A stretch of 50,339 bases of DNA from positions 1 through 50,339 of IMG/VR virus record IMGVR_UViG_3300030117_001589. One strand, 5' to 3'. Source of the DNA: a virus. Position 1 is the stretch's first letter. The number at the start of each line of letters is the position of its first letter. Positions 42,291-48,242 of this stretch are shown here, piece after piece. Under the pieces are notes generated by a model, which saw nothing but the letters and a program-made list of their open reading frames with translations, had not been told where the DNA came from and ran no database searches. The position numbers were made by a program, and so were the translations under genes.

Positions 42291-42584
42291 TTAGTTAAGT
42301 TTTTCTTTTTTATTATATCCATTCATCATATGTTTTTTTAATAACATACCATTTGCTCGTTCAATACACCACAAATTAAATCCATCTTTAACCATCTGAT
42401 GCAATCTTTCTTTTAATAACTCATCATCATCTGTATTTGAAAAAGAATCTGCTAATCCTACTATTAAATCTGGCAATATTTCTTCCATTGATGATTCTAT
42501 ATGTTTCATAACTCTATTCATTAAATCTTCAAATTGTTTATAACCTTCTTTGTATTCTTTTGTATTCTTATTTATTTCTTTCAT
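42291..42584 (-). CDS. 97-residue helical hypothetical protein
   Basis: This is the first gene downstream of the noncoding block. ATG 42584 has AAAGGAT. The product is helical and charged (KQFEDLMNRVMKHIESSMEE, LKERLHQMVKDGFNLWCIER). It is probably expressed from a promoter in or near the noncoding block. No family is recognised. Confidence 0.5.
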   Translation of the reverse strand: MKEINKNTKEYKEGYKQFEDLMNRVMKHIESSMEEILPDLIVGLADSFSNTDDDELLKERLHQMVKDGFNLWCIERANGMLLKKHMMNGYNKKEKLN

Positions 42585-42645
42585 TATTTTATCCTTTTAT
42601 TTAGTTTGATTATTTAGTTTAAAATTTTTGCCTACATCCGACTCC

Positions 42646-42658
42646 AACGGATTGTAAC
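42646..42658 (+). repeat. 13-base repeat AACGGATTGTAAC, copy 1
   Basis: Identical to 43089-43101 within the noncoding block. Here it is the entire loop closed by the CTCC/GGAG stem. The second copy overlaps the CCGTT-CGT-AACGG hairpin. The repeated loop suggests a binding site or dimer contact. Confidence 0.6.
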
Positions 42659-43088
42659 GGAGCCACAGTTGAATGGAGCAAATAAACAACTGTTGCGTTA
42701 GATAGGCAATGGTATAGTCTACATCCATCACTCTATACTTAGCTGAACTCGTACACTAGACGACGTTACTAAGAAATAGGTGTCAACTATTAGTATCACT
42801 ATACACTTCACACTAATAGAGGTTACTAGTAATAATTTAGGCACTGCTGTAGACGATGCGGAGTCTATATAGTGTGCAGTTAGGGGATACAGTAACACCC
42901 ATCTCTACTTTTATTGTATGTATGCTACACACTATCCAAATCCTACACATATTGTAGTTGTGAGTAGAAAGGAACAGTGCCTATTAAGTTTATTAAGACG
43001 AGGGCTGACTAAGATAAAGCCTGATTCCATATTAGTAACATACGTAGGTCTACGCTTATAATATGTGTACCAAATGGTGTCCGTTCGT

Positions 43089-43101
43089 AACGGATTGTAA
43101 C
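43089..43101 (+). repeat. 13-base repeat AACGGATTGTAAC, copy 2
   Basis: Second exact copy, 443 bases after the first. Its first five bases are the 3' arm of a five-pair hairpin with a CGT loop (43081-43093). Confidence 0.6.
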
Positions 43102-43267
43102 TAGTATATCTTTATACATACCAGCCCTTTGATTCTTCGACTTGCCGAGTCTAGTCTTAATAATAATTGTTTATACCCAAGTTATCGTAGAATGTAGTAT
43201 ATATAGAGGAAATATATTCTTGCTACACATACCACACTCTATCGACAGTTAATAATAGCAATTAGCT

Positions 43268-43293
43268 AAGAAAAAGTAGGCATAAAGCCTACT
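43268..43293 (-). terminator. rho-independent terminator of the 91-residue gene
   Basis: On the minus strand the stop codon region forms AGTAGGC-TTTAT-GCCTACT (seven pairs), followed directly by TTTTTCTT. The stop codon TAG is inside the 5' arm. It ends the gene at 43289-43564 and separates it from the structured block. Confidence 0.85.
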
Positions 43294-43564
43294 CTTCCCA
43301 AGCTAAAGCTGGTATAACTACTTCTTCTTCCTCTGCTAACAACGAAGGATGACCATCAGACATACACAATGTATTTAGAAATTCTAGATCCATTTGTAGT
43401 TCTCTCTTAATATCATTCTTACTCTTAGACTGTTGCTTAGTAAAAGAATCCCAGCCTCTGCGCACATCAGCAGTTCTGAACTTATGAAATGCAATAGTCT
43501 TAAGACTCTTAGCTTGATTCTTGTAGTCTTCGTATGTTGTAAGCGCTTCTATTTCTCTAGCCAT
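43289..43564 (-). CDS. 91-residue hypothetical protein, first gene of the early arm
   Basis: ATG 43564 follows AAAAGGAG. The product is helical and mixed-charge (EALTTYEDYKNQAKSLKTIA, KNDIKRELQMDLEFLNTLCM), ending with a run of Glu and PALAWEE. It has its own terminator immediately behind it, so it is transcribed alone from the divergent control region, as expected for an immediate-early host-takeover or regulatory protein. No family is recognised. Confidence 0.6.
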   Translation of the reverse strand: MAREIEALTTYEDYKNQAKSLKTIAFHKFRTADVRRGWDSFTKQQSKSKNDIKRELQMDLEFLNTLCMSDGHPSLLAEEEEVVIPALAWEE

Positions 43565-43623
43565 AATATCTCTCCTTTTTATTGACTAATTAAATAAATT
43601 ATTAAAATAATAATTAAAATAGA

Positions 43624-43646
43624 AAATAACGTAAAAGTTATTTACG
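43624..43646. promoter_or_regulatory. overlapping palindromes in the divergent control region
   Basis: AAATAAC-GTAAAA-GTTATTT (43624-43643) and CGTAAA-AGTTA-TTTACG (43630-43646) are two inverted repeats that share bases and cannot form at once. They lie between the early minus-strand gene and the late plus-strand genes, a typical operator position. Confidence 0.45.
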
Positions 43647-43649
43647 AAA

Positions 43650-43673
43650 ACCCCCATATAGGGGGTATATAAT
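43650..43673 (+). promoter_or_regulatory. GC hairpin with adjoining TATAAT box, late-arm promoter candidate
   Basis: ACCCCC-ATATA-GGGGGT makes a six-pair GC-rich stem in an otherwise AT-rich gap. It is followed by TATAAT (43668-43673). No good -35 box is found at 16-18 bases. GGGGGT-N2-ATAAT (43661-43673) recurs at 5818-5830. The gap 43565-43804 is otherwise without a gene. Confidence 0.5.
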
Positions 43674-43765
43674 GGGAAAAAGGTTACATATCAAAATCAT
43701 ACAATTTTTCTACTAAATAACTGGGGTAACTACTTGTATTAGTTTGCATAATAGTTTAAATTAAT

Positions 43766-43781
43766 GGGTGGTTGGGTCGGG
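43766..43781 (+). promoter_or_regulatory. G-tract element in the late leader
   Basis: GGGTGGTTGGGTCGGG lies 24 bases before the first late gene and is followed by ATAAATAAAAGG. Four G-tracts with short loops could form a two-layer G-quadruplex in the transcript or coding-strand DNA. It resembles the G-rich element at 5812-5825. Confidence 0.4.
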
Positions 43782-43804
43782 ATAAATAAAAGGTGTAATT
43801 AAAA

Positions 43805-44023
43805 ATGTCTGAAGTAATAGAAGGTTTATCAAACTTAACAATCTCAGAACAAGAGAAAATACTGAGTAAATTATCACAGGATTTAGTTCCTGTAGAAATA
43901 GACGACAAAGTATACCTTGTACCTAGAGAAGTAGACGAACTAATAGATAGTTTATCTGCTCAAGTTATGTTATTAACTGAATATCAATTTAAATGGCAGA
44001 AAAAAGAAAAATCAAAAATGTAG
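43805..44023 (+). CDS. 72-residue hypothetical protein, first gene of the late arm
   Basis: ATG 43805 has a weak AAGG site further upstream. The product is acidic then basic: SEVIEGLSNLTISEQEKILS, a VEIDDKVYLVPREVDELIDS segment and a C-terminal helix ending KKEKSKM. Its last 31 bases overlap the small terminase start. The position directly before TerS suggests a packaging or regulatory helper. The family is not recognised. Confidence 0.55.
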   Translation: MSEVIEGLSNLTISEQEKILSKLSQDLVPVEIDDKVYLVPREVDELIDSLSAQVMLLTEYQFKWQKKEKSKM

Positions 44024-44781
44024 AACATTATGTCTATGAAGACATAGACGAGTTTAGAGAGACGTATCCAAATACAATAGTTCATCCAGATTGGCGAAAA
44101 GCGGAAGAAGGTGATTGGGTTATAAGTGATGATGATAGGATTGTACAATTGTTAAAAGTCAAAACAAACGTTAATCATCATTCAGATACAAAAAATTATA
44201 ACTATGCAAACGGATGGGTACGAACTGTAGTAGGTAGTTTTATTAATAAACCTAGTACAAAAATGGATACAGATTTTAGTAATCATCCTAATAGATATAC
44301 ATTTTCTACAAAAATAAAAAATACTGCGGATAATTTTCGTAATAGAAAAAAAGTTACAAATAAAGAAAAACAATTTGCTACAAATGTAGTAATAGGAATG
44401 GGAGCTGTGGAAGCATATAAAAATGCTTACAAAGAAGTCTCAGAACAAAAAGCAAGAAAAAAAGCAACCGTACTTTTAAAACAGGAAAGAGTTATGGAAG
44501 AAATACAAAAGTCTGTATTAGATGTCGCAAAAGGATTAGGGATAGACCATGAGTATATTCTTAGTAAATTAAAACATCTTGCAGATTACAGTGAAGACGA
44601 TAATATTATATTACAATCAACAAAAGAATTAGGTAAAGTCATAGGTACATCTAATAATACTATTAAACAAAAAGAGGTAGGATTAATAGGTATGTTTGAG
44701 GGTTTTTCTCCTGAACAATTAGAAGGCGCTAAAAGAAATCAATTACCTATTGAAACAAAACAAATAAAATCCGAGGAATAA
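43993..44781 (+). CDS. terminase small subunit
   Basis: This 262-residue protein has, at residues ~121-175, the helix-turn-helix pattern of small terminases (NKEKQFATNVVIGMGAVEAY, KNAYKEVSEQKARKKATVLL). The N-terminal ~115 residues are an added alpha/beta part with WRKAEEGDWVISDDD. The C-terminal third includes a helical oligomerisation-like stretch. It recognises phage DNA and loads it on the motor. The start ATG 43993 lacks a clear ribosome site and may be reached by coupling. TerL lies 1.4 kb downstream. Confidence 0.75.
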   Translation: MAEKRKIKNVEHYVYEDIDEFRETYPNTIVHPDWRKAEEGDWVISDDDRIVQLLKVKTNVNHHSDTKNYNYANGWVRTVVGSFINKPSTKMDTDFSNHPNRYTFSTKIKNTADNFRNRKKVTNKEKQFATNVVIGMGAVEAYKNAYKEVSEQKARKKATVLLKQERVMEEIQKSVLDVAKGLGIDHEYILSKLKHLADYSEDDNIILQSTKELGKVIGTSNNTIKQKEVGLIGMFEGFSPEQLEGAKRNQLPIETKQIKSEE

Positions 44782-44782
44782 A

Positions 44783-45850
44783 ATGGGAGTAACTCAAGGA
44801 ATTGTAAAAGATAGCGATGGAAATGTTATATGTTGTTATCATTGCGGTTCTAGAAATATACATAAAAGTGGATTCTTATATAGAGCTAACTCTAAAAAAC
44901 AACAATGGAAATGTATGGCATGCGGTAAAAAAACAGTTAGACCTACTATATTAGAAAAAAGTCCATTTAAAGTAGAAGAGAGAGATCCAGAATCTATACC
45001 AATAGAAGAACTTATTGAGTTTAGAAAAAAACAATACAAACAAAAAAAGACATCTAAGGAAAATAGAAAACTTGTAAGAATTGACATAAACATAGATGGG
45101 CCAATAGGAATTGCACATTTTGGTGATCCTCATGTAGATGATGATGGTACAGACTTATCTCAAATTATTCACTACATGACTTTAATTAATAACACAAAAG
45201 GAATGTTTGCTGGTAATCTTGGTGATATACAAAACAATTGGATAGGAAGATTATCTGCATTGTATGGGCAACAATCTACAAGTGCTAAAGAATCATGGAG
45301 ACTTACTGAATATTTTGTAAATAAATTAAATTGGTTATACTTAGTAGCAGGTAATCACGATGTTTGGTCAGGTGATGGCGATCCATTAGATTTTATTATG
45401 AGAGATCATCAAGGTCTATATGAAAAATGGGGAGCAAGGATGAGACTTGTATTCCCTAGCGGTAAAGAAATACGAGTTAATGCTAGGCACACATTTAAAG
45501 GAAATAGTATTTGGAATACTGCTCATGGTGTAGCAAAAGCAGCTCAAATGGGATGGAGCGATCATGTGCTTACTTGTGGGCATACTCATGTATCTGGATA
45601 CCAAGTTGTTAAAAGTCCTTCTAGTGGATTGATTAGCCATGCATTGCAAGTAGCATCATTTAAAATAATGGATAGTTATGCAGATAAATTAGGATTAGAT
45701 GATAAAAATATATTTAATTGTCCTGTTACAATTATAGATCCTAGATACGAAGATGATGACAATAGATTAATTACAACAATATTTAATCCAGAAACAGCAT
45801 GTAAATACTTAACATACTTGAGAGAAGACTATGTTCAAAAGAGACAATAA
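44783..45850 (+). CDS. zinc-ribbon plus metallophosphoesterase fusion
   Basis: This 355-residue protein has an N-terminal zinc ribbon (C18-x2-C21, C44-x2-C47) and then a calcineurin-like phosphoesterase: FGDPH (D115, H117), GNLGD (D148), AGNHD (191-193), AHGVAK (H248) and GHTH (266-269), all canonical metal ligands. The substrate is unknown; nucleic acid is favoured because of the ribbon and the location between the two terminase genes. It may be a nuclease acting in DNA packaging or host DNA breakdown. It starts one base after TerS and ends overlapping the next gene. Confidence 0.85.
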   Translation: MGVTQGIVKDSDGNVICCYHCGSRNIHKSGFLYRANSKKQQWKCMACGKKTVRPTILEKSPFKVEERDPESIPIEELIEFRKKQYKQKKTSKENRKLVRIDINIDGPIGIAHFGDPHVDDDGTDLSQIIHYMTLINNTKGMFAGNLGDIQNNWIGRLSALYGQQSTSAKESWRLTEYFVNKLNWLYLVAGNHDVWSGDGDPLDFIMRDHQGLYEKWGARMRLVFPSGKEIRVNARHTFKGNSIWNTAHGVAKAAQMGWSDHVLTCGHTHVSGYQVVKSPSSGLISHALQVASFKIMDSYADKLGLDDKNIFNCPVTIIDPRYEDDDNRLITTIFNPETACKYLTYLREDYVQKRQ

Positions 45851-46040
45851 ACATTTTTTAGATAATGTTCCGGATGAAATGGAATTAGACGAAGCTATTA
45901 TAATGCTTAAAGATTTAAATAGTAAAGTAAGAAAAGAATTTAATCTTTATAGTATGTCTTCAAAAACATATTGCAATATATTAAGAATGAGAAAAATAAT
46001 AGAAATGTTACCTGTGCCTGAAAAAATGGAGACAACATGA
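45831..46040 (+). CDS. 69-residue hypothetical protein
   Basis: ATG 45831 has GAGAG upstream and overlaps the phosphoesterase end by 20 bases. The product is helical (DEAIIMLKDLNSKVRKEFNL, KTYCNILRMRKIIEMLP). Its stop overlaps the next ATG. It sits between TerS and TerL and may assist packaging. The family is unknown. Confidence 0.5.
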   Translation: MFKRDNKHFLDNVPDEMELDEAIIMLKDLNSKVRKEFNLYSMSSKTYCNILRMRKIIEMLPVPEKMETT

Positions 46041-46237
46041 AATCTAAAAAACCTTTAACAAAACATGATTTAAAAAGAAAAATAAACGATTTACAAAAAA
46101 CAATTTTTTTTATAGCAGATAGACTACAAAGATTTGAAGTTGTATTTAATGATTTTGTAGATATGACAAAACAAGCTAAAAAGTTAGAAAAGTATTTAGA
46201 TGACAAATATAAACAAACGGAACGTAAACAAAGCTGA
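46037..46237 (+). CDS. 66-residue coiled-coil protein
   Basis: ATG 46037 has GGAG seven bases upstream. Almost the whole chain is a basic coiled coil (KRKINDLQKTIFFIADRLQR, DMTKQAKKLEKYLDDKYKQT). It overlaps TerL by 38 bases. The location suggests an interaction with the terminase, but no family is recognised. Confidence 0.5.
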   Translation: MKSKKPLTKHDLKRKINDLQKTIFFIADRLQRFEVVFNDFVDMTKQAKKLEKYLDDKYKQTERKQS

Positions 46238-47768
46238 AGAAGCATTACAATTAGCGTATAAAGATCTTATATCATTTGGCAAATTATTTTTACCAGATGA
46301 CTTTATGCGTAGCGAAACTCCATTCTTTCATTACGAAATAGCAGATGCAATAGATGATAGAAATGTAAAACAAACTGCAATTATTGTACCTAGAGGACAT
46401 GGTAAAACAGTTTTAACAAAAGCATCTATTATTAAAGACTTTGTTTTTGCTAAAAAAGAAAACTTTTTATTTTATGCATGGGTATCTGCTACCCAAAAAT
46501 TAAGTGTAGGTAATATGGATTATATTAAATATCACTTAGAAAATAACGATTCAATTAAATATTATTTTGGACAAATGAAAGGAAGAAAATGGACAGAAGA
46601 AGATATAGAACTTTCTAATGGATGTAAACTTATTAGTAAAAGCAATGTTGCAGGAATTAGAGGAGGTGCAAAACTACACAAAAGATACGACCTCATTGTA
46701 CTCGATGATTTTGAACACGAAGCAAATACAATCACCAAAGAAGCCAGAGACAAAAATGCTAACCTTGTTACTGCTGTTGTATACCCTGCTATTGAACCTC
46801 ACACTGGTCGCCTTAGGGTTAATGGTACTCCTGTTCATTATGATTCTTTTATAAATAATTTATTAAATAAATATGCTAAAGCTAAAAAAGATAAAAAAGA
46901 ATTTGCTTGGAGAGTAATTACATACAAAGCATTAATAGACGAAAAAACTCCACTATGGGAAGGATGGTTTCCATATTCTAAAATACAAGAAAAGAAAAAG
47001 TTTTATTCTGATTCAGGGCAACCTCAAAAATTTTATCAAGAATATATGATGGAAGTACAATCTGAAGAAGATGCAATATGGAGAAGAGAACATATAAGAT
47101 ATTGGGAAGGGTATTTTAAACATGAAGATGGCGTTAATTACATTGTTAAAAATGGGTCTGATATTCCTGTTAATACATTCATTGGTTGCGACCCAGCAAC
47201 AGATATTGATACAAAACATAGTGACTTTTCTGTAATAACAGTTATAGGCATAGATGCGAATAATGAACTATATGTATTAGAATATGAAAGACATAGAAGC
47301 ATTCCTACGATTGGATCTAAAAATCCTGAGACTGGTGAATTATTTGGAAAGAAAGGAGTTGTGGATATAATCCTAGAACTTCATCAAAAATATAATTGTG
47401 TATCATCCACTGTAGAAGATGTTGCAATGAATAGAAGTATTTTTCAAGCATTAAACGATGAAAGAAGACGTTTAAATAAGTTTGATATATCTGTTATTCC
47501 ACAAAAACCTGGCGGAACACAAAAAAGAAATCGCATATATTCTGGACTTTCGGCTCGTTTTAGTACAGGAACAGTACATTTGCGAAGAAATATGTTTGAT
47601 TTAATTAACGAAATACTTACTTTCGGCCCTAAAATGGCTCACGATGATACAATTGAGAGCCTTTATTACGCACAAATACATTCTTTTCCTCCAAATATGA
47701 AAAAGGATAAAGAAAAAAAAACTTGGTTTAAACCAAAAAGAAAAGCAAAAAGTTGGTTAGTATCATAA
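46200..47768 (+). CDS. terminase large subunit
   Basis: This 522-residue packaging motor has Walker A VPRGHGKT (63-70), Walker B LIVLDD (165-170) with the following FEHE, and the RNase H-like nuclease with IGCDPATD (D331) and later VEDVAMN and DDTIES segments. The ATPase drives DNA into the procapsid through the portal, and the nuclease cuts the concatemer. A P22-like portal and near-repeated ends fit headful packaging. A short stretch (about 46670-46835) around Walker B uses C-ending codons (CTC, ACC, GCC, CAC) rare elsewhere in this gene. Confidence 0.9.
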   Translation: MTNINKRNVNKAEEALQLAYKDLISFGKLFLPDDFMRSETPFFHYEIADAIDDRNVKQTAIIVPRGHGKTVLTKASIIKDFVFAKKENFLFYAWVSATQKLSVGNMDYIKYHLENNDSIKYYFGQMKGRKWTEEDIELSNGCKLISKSNVAGIRGGAKLHKRYDLIVLDDFEHEANTITKEARDKNANLVTAVVYPAIEPHTGRLRVNGTPVHYDSFINNLLNKYAKAKKDKKEFAWRVITYKALIDEKTPLWEGWFPYSKIQEKKKFYSDSGQPQKFYQEYMMEVQSEEDAIWRREHIRYWEGYFKHEDGVNYIVKNGSDIPVNTFIGCDPATDIDTKHSDFSVITVIGIDANNELYVLEYERHRSIPTIGSKNPETGELFGKKGVVDIILELHQKYNCVSSTVEDVAMNRSIFQALNDERRRLNKFDISVIPQKPGGTQKRNRIYSGLSARFSTGTVHLRRNMFDLINEILTFGPKMAHDDTIESLYYAQIHSFPPNMKKDKEKKTWFKPKRKAKSWLVS

Positions 47769-47780
47769 AAGGAGTACAAA

Positions 47781-47861
47781 ATGAAACATGGTAAAAAGTC
47801 AATGACCAAAAAAAAGAAAGCATCAAAAAAATCCAAACCTAAATCCAAAAAGAGATATTAA
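47781..47861 (+). CDS. 26-residue basic micro-protein
   Basis: ATG 47781 has AAAGGAG upstream. The product MKHGKKSMTKKKKASKKSKP ends KSKKRY; more than half is Lys or Arg. It overlaps the endolysin start (TAATG). Either a DNA-condensing peptide of the same kind as the island at 11-13 kb, or a leader that couples endolysin translation to TerL. Confidence 0.5.
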   Translation: MKHGKKSMTKKKKASKKSKPKSKKRY

Positions 47862-48241
47862 TGTATAAATTTGGTAAGAGAAGTAGGCAAAGGTTAAAAG
47901 GTGTAGACCCTAGACTTGTTAATGTTTTAAATGAACTTATTAAAATTATGGATGTTACTATTATTGAAGGATTGAGGAGTAAGGAGCGGCAACAGGAATT
48001 ATTAGCACAAGGGAAAACTAAAACTAAGTATTCCAAACACATACAAGGAAAAGCTGTTGATCTCGCTCCTTACCCGATTAATTGGGATGATAGAGAAATG
48101 TTTCACTATATGGGTGGAATGTTAAGAGGTCTTGGTAAAGCAATGAGATTAAAAATTCGTTGGGGCGGCGACTGGGATAGTGATGGGGATATACACGATA
48201 ATAATTTTGATGATTTAGTTCATGTGGAGATAAGAGACTAA
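47861..48241 (+). CDS. endolysin, M15-type L-alanyl-D-glutamate peptidase
   Basis: This 126-residue protein is of the M15/VanY type: RSKERQQELLAQG at ~39-51, SKHIQGKAVDLAP (zinc ligands H60 and D67) and LVHVEI (H121). The length fits single-domain phage peptidases such as that of T5. It cuts peptide cross-bridges in peptidoglycan at lysis. It has no signal peptide, so a holin is needed; small membrane proteins at 9.5-11.1 kb are candidates. It lies between TerL and the portal, an unusual place for lysis genes. Confidence 0.85.
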   Translation: MYKFGKRSRQRLKGVDPRLVNVLNELIKIMDVTIIEGLRSKERQQELLAQGKTKTKYSKHIQGKAVDLAPYPINWDDREMFHYMGGMLRGLGKAMRLKIRWGGDWDSDGDIHDNNFDDLVHVEIRD

Positions 48242-48242
48242 A

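Larger units (their letters stand above)
42628..43292. ncRNA. candidate large structured noncoding RNA
   Basis: About 660 bases without a gene, near 40% G+C, packed with perfect stems: TTGCCTA/TAGGCAA (42628/42703), ACAGTTG/CAACTGT (42665/42687), GTATAG/CTATAC (42712/42733), CTATTAGT/ACTAATAG (42787/42812), TAGGCACTG/CAGTGCCTA (42838/42975), ATAGTGTG/CACACTAT (42869/42928), TTATTAAGAC/GTCTTAATAA (42990/43154), AGGGCTG/CAGCCCT (43001/43122), CATATTA/TAATATG (43028/43059) and others. Most nest properly; TCTACT/AGTAGA (42904/42963) crosses one and could be a pseudoknot. The ends can also pair (TGCCTAC 42629 with GTAGGCA 43276). The strand is unresolved. It resembles large phage RNAs such as GOLLD or ROOL in size and style. 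A replication origin is an alternative. Confidence 0.6.

Noticed and set aside
42628-42709. tRNA or tmRNA at the left end of the noncoding block
   Set aside because: The three-stem arrangement lacks an acceptor of seven pairs with CCA, a T-loop motif and an anticodon arm.
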